Part shown: in pieces, positions 6,849 through 15,173 of the stretch | Position numbering within the stretch: the stretch's first letter is position 1 | How the letters are laid out: every line of letters starts with the position of its first letter | Assembly: GCA_012517205.1 (NCBI GenBank) | Contig: JAAYVL010000153.1 | Location: forward strand, 1 to 64,000 | Direction of reading: 5' to 3' | Source: Verrucomicrobiota bacterium | GTDB taxonomy: Bacteria; Verrucomicrobiota; Verrucomicrobiia; Limisphaerales; UBA8199 | Length of the DNA: 64,000 bases | Position numbers and translations under genes: made by a program | The notes under the pieces: generated by a model | The model's input: only the letters and a program-made list of their open reading frames with translations | The model's database searches: none | Told to the model about the DNA's origin: nothing

Positions 6849-7802
6849 GTGAGGCTTGCGATAGCCAGCGGCAAGGGTGGAACGGGCAAGACCACCATTG
6901 CCACGAATTTGGCGATGCGACTGGCGCACCACGGCCAGGAGGTGGTGTATGTGGATTGTGATGTCGAGGCACCCAATGGCCATCTCTTTTTGAAGCCGGA
7001 TGAGGTCCGGGAATACCCGGTCAACCGGCTCGTTCCCCAGGTGAGCCAGGAACGATGCCAGCATTGTGGCGATTGTGGCCGAATTTGCCGTTACAATGCC
7101 ATCTTATGCCTGGCTGAGCGAACGCTGATTTATGACGAGTTGTGCCACAGTTGCGGCGGCTGCGTTCGGGTGTGCCCCACGCGGGCTATCACTGAGATAC
7201 CGCACTTTGTGGGGGTAGTTCGAATCGGCATTGCGGGCAAAGTTCAATTTGTGTCCGGCACCCTCAAGGTATCCGAGGCCAGCAGCCCGCCGGTTATTCG
7301 TGCCGCCTTACAAGCTATGCCGCCGTCGGACTGGGTGATCCTGGACGCTCCCCCCGGCGCGGCTTGTTCGGTGGTAGAAACGCTTCGGGACTGCGATTAT
7401 GTATTATTAGTAAGTGAGCCAACGCCCTTCGGATTACACGACCTTCAGATAGCGTTGGAACTGGCAAAAACATTGGCGGTGCCATGTGGGGTAGTCGTCA
7501 ATCGGGCTTATTCCTCCATGGCCGAGCTCCGGGAATTATGTGGACAGGCGCAGGTGCCTGTTCTGGGGGAGATTCCTGATGATTTGGCCATTGCCCGCGC
7601 ATATTCCCGGGGCCAACGGATCATTGACGTGGTGCCGGGATTGCATCGGACTTTTGACCACTTGCTGCTTCGGTTGCTGGAAGAGCTTCAACCGAATGTA
7701 CTGCCGTTTCGGACGCGGCAGGATTTAGAACAAGCTATCTACGCAAACGATCGAATGGAGGCGACAAATCTAAACGAACCGGGCCGGCTGATGGCGACAT
7801 GA
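6849..7802 (+). CDS. MinD-type P-loop ATPase with inserted 2x[4Fe-4S] ferredoxin domain (copy 1)
   Basis: A 317-residue Mrp/MinD-superfamily ATPase. The deviant Walker A SGKGGTGKTT is at residues 7-16, and VDCDVEAPN and WVILDAPPGAAC supply the other nucleotide-binding motifs. About residues 55-120 insert a bacterial ferredoxin with CQHCGDCGRIC and CHSCGGCVRVCP, enough for two [4Fe-4S] clusters. I start it at GTG 6849, giving VRLAIASGKGG; the track's start at 6624 lies inside the previous gene. Its end overlaps the next start by four bases. Such paired ATPases are core members of the ORP complex in Desulfovibrio. Confidence 0.85.
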   Translation: MRLAIASGKGGTGKTTIATNLAMRLAHHGQEVVYVDCDVEAPNGHLFLKPDEVREYPVNRLVPQVSQERCQHCGDCGRICRYNAILCLAERTLIYDELCHSCGGCVRVCPTRAITEIPHFVGVVRIGIAGKVQFVSGTLKVSEASSPPVIRAALQAMPPSDWVILDAPPGAACSVVETLRDCDYVLLVSEPTPFGLHDLQIALELAKTLAVPCGVVVNRAYSSMAELRELCGQAQVPVLGEIPDDLAIARAYSRGQRIIDVVPGLHRTFDHLLLRLLEELQPNVLPFRTRQDLEQAIYANDRMEATNLNEPGRLMAT

Positions 7803-8449
7803 AAGACGAAGCTTCCAAGAACATGCAGAGCGTGTCCGGAACAATGCGGAAATATTGGAAGTCCTGTGAATCGGAGTTTTGGCAGAACGTCTTTCGCGTT
7901 GAAACAGATTATTTATTGAAGCATTTAAAGGGCTGCCAAACCGTCTTAAGTGTTGGCTGCGGCCCGGCCGTTATCGAAGCTGCGCTGGGCAAGCATGGCT
8001 ACCAAGTTACGGGGGTAGATATCGAGCCAGGAGCTTTAAGGGAGGCTTCAGGCGCGGTGAAAATGGTGGTCGCCCGGGCAGAAGATTTGCCCTTTCCCGC
8101 GGCCGCCTTCGAGGCGGTAATTTTTGTAACCTCCCTGCAATTTATCGAAGATTATCGAGCAGCCGTGGTGCAGGCGGCGCGGGTATTGCGCGAGAGCGGG
8201 CAGCTTATCGTGATGCTGCTTAATCCCGCATCGGCGTTTTTCCAACGGAAACTCTGCCAACCGCACTCGTACGTGCACTGGATTCGGCATACAGACCTCG
8301 AGGAAATCCAATCGGTCATCAGCGAGCAGTTCGAGGCGCAGACGGAGTATTTCCTCGGCATAGACGGCGCGACGTTGTTTGAGACTCGGGATCCTGCAGG
8401 AGCAGCTCTATTCGTCATTCGAGGCACAAGGAAGGCCGCATCCCTATGA
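7799..8449 (+). CDS. Class I SAM-dependent methyltransferase (between the two ATPases)
   Basis: A 216-residue methyltransferase-11-type protein. Motif I is VLSVGCGPAVIEAALG, the acidic strand is VTGVDIEPG, then ARAEDLPFPAAAFEAVIFV and RVLRESGQLIVMLLNP. It overlaps both neighbouring ATPase genes by four bases (ATGA), so it is almost certainly co-translated with them and part of the same functional unit. The acceptor is unknown. It is distinct from the methyltransferase at 2248. Confidence 0.78.
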   Translation: MKDEASKNMQSVSGTMRKYWKSCESEFWQNVFRVETDYLLKHLKGCQTVLSVGCGPAVIEAALGKHGYQVTGVDIEPGALREASGAVKMVVARAEDLPFPAAAFEAVIFVTSLQFIEDYRAAVVQAARVLRESGQLIVMLLNPASAFFQRKLCQPHSYVHWIRHTDLEEIQSVISEQFEAQTEYFLGIDGATLFETRDPAGAALFVIRGTRKAASL

Positions 8450-9375
8450 CGGAACTGGTTGTTCTCAGCGGCAAAGGCGGCACCGGCAAAACCAGCGTGA
8501 CGGCGTCGCTAGCTGCTTTGGCCGAAGCACCAGTATTAGCAGATTGCGACGTGGATGCCTCCAATCTGCCACTGGTTCTGGCTCCACGCATCCAGCACCA
8601 CGGGACATTCTCCAGCGGACTACGAGCTCGTATTCAATCCAGTCGCTGCTCCGTCTGCGGCCAGTGCGAAGAGTTATGCCGATTTAATGCCATTTCCTAC
8701 TATGAATCCGCCAACGACGATGAAGCCGGCGCATTCCGGGTGGATCCCATTGCATGCGAAGGCTGTGGTGTTTGCGCTCACTTCTGTCCAGAAGGCGCCT
8801 TGGAAATGATTCCAAGCGACGGCGGTGAATGGTTTTTGTCGGAAACCCGCTTGGGACCATTGGTCCACGCGCGCCTGCGGCCCGGACAGGGGAATTCTGG
8901 CAAATTAGCAGCGCTCGTTCGTGAAAAAGCACGCGAAACGGCACGCGCCAATGGTCGCGAACTGGTCCTGATTGATGGCCCGCCAGGCATTGGTTGCCCG
9001 GTCATCGCCAGCATGACAGGAGCTACGAACGTGTTGGTGGTTACGGAACCGACGGTCGCCGGCAAGTACGACCTGGAACGAATCCTTGCGTTGATCCGGC
9101 ACTTCAACCTCCCTGTTTCGGTATGCATAAACAAGTATGATTTGAATTCGGCGATGGTGGCACAAATCGAGCGCTACACTGCGGAACTCGGGGCAACCAC
9201 TGTCGGGCGGATTCCCTATGATCCTGCCGTGACTGCAGCCCAACGTCGTGGCATCTCGGTTGTGGAACTCAACCAGGGTCAGGCGGCGCCTGCTATCGTT
9301 GAATTATGGAAGACTCTATCCGAAAAATGCCTCAACCTGACGCCTGGTCACTATCAGCCGATTTCGGCCGGCTAA
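8446..9375 (+). CDS. MinD-type P-loop ATPase with inserted 2x[4Fe-4S] ferredoxin domain (copy 2)
   Basis: A 309-residue paralogue of the ATPase at 6849: LSGKGGTGKTSVTASLAAL near the start, ADCDVDASNLP, and LIDGPPGIGCPV. The ferredoxin insert has CSVCGQCEELCRFNAI and CEGCGVCAHFCPEGAL, with a slightly longer linker than in copy 1. Two such ATPases, each with its own clusters, match the arrangement known for ORP clusters, where they are thought to act as a heteromeric pair. It is the last gene of the run; a 219-base gap follows. Confidence 0.85.
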   Translation: MTELVVLSGKGGTGKTSVTASLAALAEAPVLADCDVDASNLPLVLAPRIQHHGTFSSGLRARIQSSRCSVCGQCEELCRFNAISYYESANDDEAGAFRVDPIACEGCGVCAHFCPEGALEMIPSDGGEWFLSETRLGPLVHARLRPGQGNSGKLAALVREKARETARANGRELVLIDGPPGIGCPVIASMTGATNVLVVTEPTVAGKYDLERILALIRHFNLPVSVCINKYDLNSAMVAQIERYTAELGATTVGRIPYDPAVTAAQRRGISVVELNQGQAAPAIVELWKTLSEKCLNLTPGHYQPISAG

Positions 9376-9594
9376 AAAGTACTGACGCCGTCACCATGCG
9401 AACTTTTGTAGAAATCAGTGTCTTTTGCTTGCATTTGCGCGCTCAACGGAATTTCCATGTTGGCAACAGGAAAACCTGAAGGTTCCCAGGCTGTTACCGG
9501 GTTTGTTTGTGAAAATTGTAACTTTTCCCCTTCTGTTGGATCAGTTTAACCAGACACGTATTTATAAAACAGTAATTACAACCATAGACAAAAC

Positions 9595-10302
9595 ATGACA
9601 ACCGCATCCGTAGCACCTGAAACTACTTCCGCCGCCCGTATTCCGTTGATTGGCGAAACAGCACCGGCCTTCGAGGCCCATACCACGCAAGGCCCGATTA
9701 GCTTTCCGAAAGACTATGCCGGCAAGTGGGTCATTCTCTTTAGCCATCCGGCTGACTTCACACCGGTTTGCACCACGGAGTTTATGACTTTTGCCACGAT
9801 GATGCCGGAGTTTAAACAACTGAACTGTGAGTTGGTGGGGCTCTCAATAGATAGCCATTACGCCCATATTGCGTGGTTGCGCACCATCAAAGAGAAAATC
9901 AAATACAAGAATATGGCCGATGTCGAAATCGTCTTCCCGGTGATCTCGGATGTGAAAATGGAAGTGGCGAAGGCTTACGGGATGGTGCAACCCGGGGCCA
10001 GCAGCACGGAGGCTGTGCGGGCTGTGTTTATTATTGATCCCAAGGCCATTATTCGCGCGGTGCTGTATTATCCGTTGTCCAATGGGCGTAATTTCCCTGA
10101 AATCAAACGGTTGTTGATCGCTTTGCAAACCACGGACAGGCATGGTTGCGCCACCCCGGCGGATTGGCAACCTGGCGACGATGTTATCGTGCCACCCCCG
10201 GGTTCTTGTGGCACCGCCAAACAGCGCGTAGAGAAGCCGGCCCCGGATGCTTATGCCCTTGACTGGTTCATGACGTTCAAAAAGCTTCCAAAAGATAACT
10301 AG
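9595..10302 (+). CDS. Peroxiredoxin (AhpC/TSA, Prx6-like)
   Basis: A 235-residue thiol peroxidase reducing H2O2 and organic peroxides in the cytoplasm. The peroxidatic cysteine is in ADFTPVCTTE (Cys59). DHxxW-type archaeal/bacterial Prx6 features follow: AYGMVQPGASSTEAVRAVFI and RAVLYYPLSNGRNFPEI. Additional cysteines at 185 (DRHGCATP) and 205 (GSCGTAK) are placed like the resolving cysteines of long Prx6 enzymes. Length fits the family. It stands alone after the ORP-like cluster with its own 219-base upstream region; a CoA-binding protein follows. Confidence 0.88.
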   Translation: MTTASVAPETTSAARIPLIGETAPAFEAHTTQGPISFPKDYAGKWVILFSHPADFTPVCTTEFMTFATMMPEFKQLNCELVGLSIDSHYAHIAWLRTIKEKIKYKNMADVEIVFPVISDVKMEVAKAYGMVQPGASSTEAVRAVFIIDPKAIIRAVLYYPLSNGRNFPEIKRLLIALQTTDRHGCATPADWQPGDDVIVPPPGSCGTAKQRVEKPAPDAYALDWFMTFKKLPKDN

Positions 10303-10368
10303 GCTTGGCGGGAAGGAACTGCACGGTTGGCGTTGTGCAAGGCTTCCCCGCGGCGGAAAGGAAATATC

Positions 10369-10734
10369 ATGAATGTGGCCGTTTTAGGAGCTAGCAACAA
10401 GCCTGAGCGCTATAGCTTTAAAGCCGTGCGGATGCTTCGTGAGCATGGACACACGCCGTTGCCAATTCATCCGGCGCTGGCGGAGGTGGACGGTTTGCCG
10501 GTCTTTCCTTCGCTCGAGATGGTTTCGACCCCGATTGATACGATCACGGTTTATCTCTCGCCTCGCAACCAGCAGCCTATCGTCAAAGACCTGCTGAGCA
10601 GCGGTGCGCGCCGCGTTATTTTCAACCCCGGCTCTGAGAACCCGAGTTTGGCTGACCAACTCCGCCAATCTGGCAAACAGGTCGTGCATGCCTGCACCCT
10701 GGTATTGTTAGCCACCGGTCAGTTCGCATCCTGA
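10369..10734 (+). CDS. CoA-binding (Rossmann) domain protein
   Basis: A 121-residue single-domain protein of the CoA_binding_2 family: VAVLGASNKPERYSFKAVRML, TPLPIHPALAEVDGLPVF, VYLSPRNQQPIV and RVIFNPGSENP. The fold matches the CoA-binding half of succinyl-CoA synthetase alpha; the molecular role of the stand-alone form is not established. I moved the start from 10327 to the ATG at 10369, where an AAAGGA box is well spaced and family homology begins. It is 66 bases after the peroxiredoxin stop, so co-transcription is plausible. Confidence 0.78.
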   Translation: MNVAVLGASNKPERYSFKAVRMLREHGHTPLPIHPALAEVDGLPVFPSLEMVSTPIDTITVYLSPRNQQPIVKDLLSSGARRVIFNPGSENPSLADQLRQSGKQVVHACTLVLLATGQFAS

Positions 10735-10844
10735 AGGACCTGCGACGGCGCACCAAAACGGGGTATCGGGGCAAGGACGGCCGCGCGCAACTGCCTTAAT
10801 GCAATCGCTGGCACTTCCGCTCGTTCTTATGCTATAAATAGCCG

Positions 10845-11717
10845 ATGACTCTACCAACTGCACTGTTACTCGGCTACTGCCTGCTCGCCCTGCTGGCAGC
10901 CTTAATTGGCGGCATGATGCCCTCTTTGATCAAGCTGACGCATACCCGCCTTCAATTCGCCGTCAGTTTGGTTGCTGGTTTGATGTTGGGATTGTCGGTG
11001 CTTGGCCTTCTTCCGCATGCCACGCATGAGTTGGGGTCAGTTCACCAAAGCACTTCCTGGCTGCTGGCGGGATTCCTGATCATGTTTCTCTTGCAGCGAT
11101 TTGCACCCTTTCACCATCATGATGTCCCTGAAGGAAGTCCCCCCGAGCCTTGTGGGCATACTCATTCGCTGGCCGAGAGATCGGCGCGCGGCCTCAGTTG
11201 GATTGGGTTGGCGTTCGGATTATCTCTCCACTCGGTGTTTGATGGATTGGCGATGGCCGCGGCAGTGACCGCTGACGCGCAGACACCGCGCGGTGGAGCC
11301 TTGGGGCTTGGCACGGCTTTAGCCGTCATTCTACACAAACCTTTCGGGGCCCTGGCGATTACGACGCTAATGACTGCCAGCGGGGCAGGACGCGCTTTAA
11401 GAAACTGGGTTAACTTGGCATTCGCTTGTGTGACTCCGTTGGGAGCGATGCTTTTTTTCCTTGGGGCTGGGCCGTGGGCGGTGGTGCATCCCTCCTGGCT
11501 TGGTTGTGCCCTGGCTTTTTGTGCCGGAACCTTTCTCTGCATTGCCTGCGCCGACTTGCTGCCGGAATTGCAGTTTCATACGCATGATCGCTTTAAACTT
11601 TCCCTGGCATTAATCATCGGCTTAGGTATCGCTATTTTCATAGGGCAGTTGAAACTTCCAGGCCACGGCCACAGTTCAAACCACCCCAAGACAGAACACT
11701 TGCATCCTCCCAGATGA
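10845..11717 (+). CDS. ZIP-family divalent metal transporter
   Basis: A 290-residue inner-membrane protein with about eight hydrophobic segments. The signature metal site of transmembrane helix 4 is GLSLHSVFDGLAMAA (His129, Asp133), and helix 5 has AVILHKPFGAL. In canonical ZIPs the latter reads HKxPE; here the glutamate is replaced (HKPFG), so one half of the binuclear metal site may be altered. The loop between helices 3 and 4 holds HHH and HTH metal-handling stretches, as usual. It is translationally overlapped by the next gene. Zinc is the likeliest substrate but is not proven. Confidence 0.78.
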   Translation: MTLPTALLLGYCLLALLAALIGGMMPSLIKLTHTRLQFAVSLVAGLMLGLSVLGLLPHATHELGSVHQSTSWLLAGFLIMFLLQRFAPFHHHDVPEGSPPEPCGHTHSLAERSARGLSWIGLAFGLSLHSVFDGLAMAAAVTADAQTPRGGALGLGTALAVILHKPFGALAITTLMTASGAGRALRNWVNLAFACVTPLGAMLFFLGAGPWAVVHPSWLGCALAFCAGTFLCIACADLLPELQFHTHDRFKLSLALIIGLGIAIFIGQLKLPGHGHSSNHPKTEHLHPPR

Positions 11718-12178
11718 GCTCCACCTTTTTTGAGCGGGGCGGCCTTTGGATGCTCGGCCAGAATCTGTTGCTAGTATTTGTCGGAGCAGGCGGTTTCTTC
11801 TATCGCAACCATTGGCACCATGTTCTTCTCGCCAGATGTGGCGCTTTTCTGCTCCTGTTCGCTGCGGGTTGTGGCTTGGCGGGCGCGATTAGCCTGGGCC
11901 GGAATCTAACGCCATTCCCCAGACCTTCGCAGAGCGGTCGCTTGGTGCAGACTGGTATTTATCAGTTTGTACGCCATCCCCTCTACGTTGCCGTGTTTTG
12001 CGCCTCGGTAGGCTGGGCGCTGTTTTGTGCCAGTTGGCCTGCGCTATTGGCGGCTTTGGTTTTAGCGCCGGTTCTCGACGCCAAAGCGCGGCGCGAAGAA
12101 CGCTGGCTCCAACAGCAATTCCCCGAATATGCCAGCTATGAACAGCGGGTGCGGCGCTTTATTCCCTGGGTTTATTGA
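11714..12178 (+). CDS. Isoprenylcysteine-carboxyl-methyltransferase-like membrane protein
   Basis: A 154-residue membrane protein of the ICMT/PEMT fold, with four hydrophobic segments. The SAM-binding core is recognisable: LVQTGIYQFVRHPLYVAVF followed by ARREERWLQQQFPEYASYEQRVRRFIP. Bacterial members are mostly uncharacterised; prenylcysteine is not the substrate in bacteria. It overlaps the ZIP gene by four bases and so is likely coupled to it. Convergent with the histidine kinase downstream. Confidence 0.75.
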   Translation: MSSTFFERGGLWMLGQNLLLVFVGAGGFFYRNHWHHVLLARCGAFLLLFAAGCGLAGAISLGRNLTPFPRPSQSGRLVQTGIYQFVRHPLYVAVFCASVGWALFCASWPALLAALVLAPVLDAKARREERWLQQQFPEYASYEQRVRRFIPWVY

Positions 12179-12200
12179 ACCAAATACCCGGGCTGACTGT

Positions 12201-13661
12201 TTACGTCGGCACGGACAATGTCATCAGTACTTCCAAGCCGCGAGGCTTTCGATTTTTAGCGCTCACCGTTCCCCGGCATGCTTCGACGCAAGCCTTTACT
12301 ATCGCCAGTCCAAGACCAGTTCCCCCGGTAGTGCGGCTACGCGATGGTTCTCCTCGGAAGAAAGGATCGAAAACCTGGGGCAGGGACTCTTCGGGTATGC
12401 CTGGGCCTTCATCAGCAACCCCTATTATAACTGTATCGTCCTTGCGCTCGGCCGTGATGGTGATGGGGCCCGCTGGATCAGCATAGCGTAAAGCATTGCG
12501 AATCAGATTTGCCAACGCACGAAAGAGCAACTCCGGCTGAGCCATGACCGTCAGACCATCCGGCACTTGAACGTGCAAACGATGGGTTGGCACTGCCTCC
12601 TGTTCCAAAACTCGCTGGACAGTGGTGGCAAGATTAACCGGCTCGAGTTGAACCGCTTGCGGTGTCAGCCCGGCTTTGGAGAACGAGAGAAGCTCGTTTA
12701 CCAGGCGCGACATTTGCTCCACCTCCTCGCGCAGGTCATGCATGTATGTCTGCTGTTTATCATCCGTTCGCTGTTCTAGAATGCCAAGAGCTACCTGGAT
12801 GCGCGCCAGAGGGGAGCACAATTCATGGGCAATATCGCCCAAAAACCGCTTTTGGCCCGTTACAAAGCCCGCCAGGCGTACGGCCATACGATTGATCGCC
12901 AGCCCCAGCCGGCCCAGTTCATCGCCTCGCCGATCATTGACCCGCGTCTCAAACCAACCCTCGGAAATTTGCTCGGTAGCGCGAGTCATCTGTGAAAGCG
13001 ACCGGGTTATGCCTCTGATCAAAGGCAACCAAAACAGCACCGAAAAGACTAATGCTCCCACTCCCACCATCACCCACGGCGTGGGGTCAAAAAACAAACC
13101 TCCAGCACTGAGCGAGCTTGAATTTAGCAGAAGAGTTAGTGGCCAGGGACGGCTGGTGCCAGGCTCAGCCAGAGGTAAACGAATGCCAATCCAATATCCC
13201 GTTGGATTGCTGGTGCGCACAACAAACCGCGCCTCCGGCCTGACGTCGGATTCTTCTCGCGTCCAACGAGGCCCTCGCCCAGGCGGCGGGCCGCGCCTCA
13301 CCCCCGCGCCTGGATTGGGCCGTTCGGCGACCTTAGCCGCCACTTCGGTTGGCAGGTCCATGGTTGCACCGGCCACTTGAGAACCGTCCGGACGAAAGAG
13401 GAAGAATTGCACTTGATAGGCTTTGCCGAAACGCTGGAGAACTTCGTCCCAGGAACTAACGGACTTGGCTTTGAGTTCGTCGGTAATTACATCGCTGACC
13501 GCTTGCACGCGTCCGCCCGCGCGTCCTGCCAGCAAGGAATCCAATCCAAACTGAAATTGTAATCGGACAACGAGATGTATCGCCGCACCTAGAACCGCCA
13601 GGTTCAGGAGCAGCCAAATGAGAATTTTTGGCAACAGCGGAAAACGGAGGTGCAAAAGCAT
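12201..13661 (-). CDS. Membrane sensor histidine kinase
   Basis: A 486-residue sensor kinase. Transmembrane helix 1 is about residues 10-30, a periplasmic domain of about 165 residues follows (proline/arginine-rich near 120), then helix 2 near 200 and a HAMP segment. The phosphoacceptor box is LGDIAHELCSPLARIQ, the N box NLIRNALRYADPAG, and G boxes GVADEGPGIPEE and TGGTGLGLAIVKA. It lies 12 bases after the response-regulator gene and is surely its partner. The HELCSP box is the form seen in CpxA-type kinases, which sense envelope or metal stress; that role is inference. Confidence 0.88.
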   Translation of the reverse strand: MLLHLRFPLLPKILIWLLLNLAVLGAAIHLVVRLQFQFGLDSLLAGRAGGRVQAVSDVITDELKAKSVSSWDEVLQRFGKAYQVQFFLFRPDGSQVAGATMDLPTEVAAKVAERPNPGAGVRRGPPPGRGPRWTREESDVRPEARFVVRTSNPTGYWIGIRLPLAEPGTSRPWPLTLLLNSSSLSAGGLFFDPTPWVMVGVGALVFSVLFWLPLIRGITRSLSQMTRATEQISEGWFETRVNDRRGDELGRLGLAINRMAVRLAGFVTGQKRFLGDIAHELCSPLARIQVALGILEQRTDDKQQTYMHDLREEVEQMSRLVNELLSFSKAGLTPQAVQLEPVNLATTVQRVLEQEAVPTHRLHVQVPDGLTVMAQPELLFRALANLIRNALRYADPAGPITITAERKDDTVIIGVADEGPGIPEESLPQVFDPFFRGEPSRSRTTGGTGLGLAIVKACVEACRGTVSAKNRKPRGLEVLMTLSVPT

Positions 13662-13673
13662 AAATACGCGCCA

Positions 13674-14429
13674 CTAGGCGTCAGGATTGATCAGCATGTA
13701 GCCCGCACTTCGCACCGTGCGAATGTAGCGCGGGTCCCGGGCATCATCGCCCAGCTTGCGGCGCAGCGTCGAGACGTGCACGTCAATTGAGCGGTCGAAT
13801 ACGTCGTAGTGCCGCTCCCGGATTTCCTCCAGCAGTTGCTCGCGCGACTTGACCCGCCCCCGCGCGCGCGCCAGGGCCGCCAGCAAATCAAACTCGACGG
13901 GGGTGAGCGTCAGCGGCTGGTTCGCCAGCAGCGCGACGCGTGAGGCGTGGATCACGCGCAGTGCTCCGACCTGGATTTCGGGTTCGTTTTGTGGTTGCGC
14001 GCTCACTACTGTGCGCGAGGAGCGTCGAACCACCGCGCGAAGTCGGGCGAGCAGTTCACGCGTCGAGAAAGTCTTGGGCAAGTAATCGTCCGCGCCAATC
14101 TCCAGTCCTACAATCCGGTCGGGTTCCTCGCCCCGCGCAGTCAGCATGAGCACGGGAACGTCGGACGTGCGCCGCAGTAGCCGGAGCACCTCGAAACCAT
14201 CCATGGCGGGCAACATGACATCCAGGATGATAGCCTGGAACTGCCCCGTTTGCGCCTTCTCCAGCCCTTCCGGCCCCGTATGCGCCGCTTCGACTTCAAA
14301 ACCCATTGGCTCCAGGTAATCCCGAATCAGCCGACAGAGTTTCTTGTCGTCGTCAATAATCAGCAACCGGGGCTTTATCTCCCCGGCCTGCGGGCGCCTA
14401 GCTCCTTCCGTTAGCATCTTTGGTTCCAC
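13674..14429 (-). CDS. OmpR/CpxR-type response regulator
   Basis: A 251-residue regulator. The receiver domain has LLIIDDDKKL as acidic pocket, ILDVMLPAMDG with the phospho-acceptor Asp, LTARGEE and the usual lysine (DYLPKTF). The DNA-binding winged helix is at the C-terminus: LTPVEFDLLAAL, SIDVHVSTLRRKLGDD and YIRTVRSAGYML. The track start MEPKML gives about 20 extra residues before the receiver; MLTEG four residues on is another choice. It is transcribed first in a two-gene operon with the kinase and divergently from the EF-hand gene, whose promoter it probably controls. Confidence 0.88.
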   Translation of the reverse strand: MEPKMLTEGARRPQAGEIKPRLLIIDDDKKLCRLIRDYLEPMGFEVEAAHTGPEGLEKAQTGQFQAIILDVMLPAMDGFEVLRLLRRTSDVPVLMLTARGEEPDRIVGLEIGADDYLPKTFSTRELLARLRAVVRRSSRTVVSAQPQNEPEIQVGALRVIHASRVALLANQPLTLTPVEFDLLAALARARGRVKSREQLLEEIRERHYDVFDRSIDVHVSTLRRKLGDDARDPRYIRTVRSAGYMLINPDA

Positions 14430-14478
14430 AGGTTATCTTAGCGTGCGTGCGCTGATTGACGCCAACTTTTACAATACC

Positions 14479-14526
14479 TTAACAATTTTCTCCCGCGGCA
14501 CACATAAAAGCTTAACATTGCGGGAG
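14479..14526. promoter_or_regulatory. Candidate operator between response regulator and EF-hand gene
   Basis: In the 185-base divergent gap, TTAACA occurs at 14479-14484 and again at 14512-14517, 33 bases apart (about three helical turns on one face). A perfect 7-base inverted repeat, CTCCCGC at 14490-14496 and GCGGGAG at 14520-14526, interleaves with it. Direct repeats read by OmpR-type dimers are a normal design, so this is the best candidate for autoregulation. Function is inferred. Confidence 0.4.
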
Positions 14527-14614
14527 TCTATTTTCTATAGGGGCCAGTAGTTTGAACGGCGTGGCCGACTCAAGCCTGGCCAAACATAAGAACATAGAAA
14601 ACAATAGAAAACGT

Positions 14615-15133
14615 ATGAAACAGACAATAACACTAGTTATCGGGCTGGTCCTTGCCGGCGGGGTACTAACCGTTGGCGCTCAACCTGGCCAGGGACGAGG
14701 CGCAGGAGCCCAACACCGACGCGGGGCGCAGCAATTCCCGCCTCCGATTGCAGTCACCTTCGACATTGACTTGGACGGTGTGCTGTCGGCGGCGGAAATA
14801 CAGCAGGCTCCGAGTCGTTTGTTAAAGCTCGACCAGAATGGGAACGGACAACTTGAACAGCAAGAGTTGTGCTCTGGGGGGGGAGGCCCAGGCGGGCAGA
14901 CCTGCATGTGGGGGGGGCAGGGCATAGGGCGCCGCGCCAATGGCAACGGTCAAAACGCGGTATTGCTTGCCCTTTTCGACAGCAATAAAGATGGACTCCT
15001 TGATTCCGCGGAGATCAATGGTGCCTCGGCGGTTCTCAAGGCCCTGGATAAGAACAACGATGGGCAGGTAACTGCCGCGGAAATCCGCCCATTGCCGGGG
15101 CGAGGGCAAGGCCGTCCGTGGGCTCAAAAGTAA
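14615..15133 (+). CDS. Exported EF-hand protein with four calcium-type loops
   Basis: A 172-residue protein with a signal peptide (MKQTITLVIGLVLAGG, cleavage near VGAQ). Four 12-residue EF-hand loops are visible: D50-E61 (DIDLDGVLSAAE), D73-E84 (DQNGNGQLEQQE), D122-E133 (DSNKDGLLDSAE) and D145-E156 (DKNNDGQVTAAE). A Gly-rich linker with two cysteines separates the pairs. I start it at ATG 14615, not 14552, because the signal peptide begins there. The linker is encoded through two runs of eight G, which could slip. It is divergent from the two-component system and is probably its target. Calcium binding is predicted, not shown. Confidence 0.78.
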   Translation: MKQTITLVIGLVLAGGVLTVGAQPGQGRGAGAQHRRGAQQFPPPIAVTFDIDLDGVLSAAEIQQAPSRLLKLDQNGNGQLEQQELCSGGGGPGGQTCMWGGQGIGRRANGNGQNAVLLALFDSNKDGLLDSAEINGASAVLKALDKNNDGQVTAAEIRPLPGRGQGRPWAQK

Positions 15134-15173
15134 TCAGCAGTAGGCTCGGGATACACCTTAAGTTTAGGCCGAG

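Noticed and set aside
10809-10824. TGGCAC hexamer upstream of the ZIP gene as a sigma54 promoter
   Set aside because: The required GC dinucleotide is absent at the proper distance (CG there).
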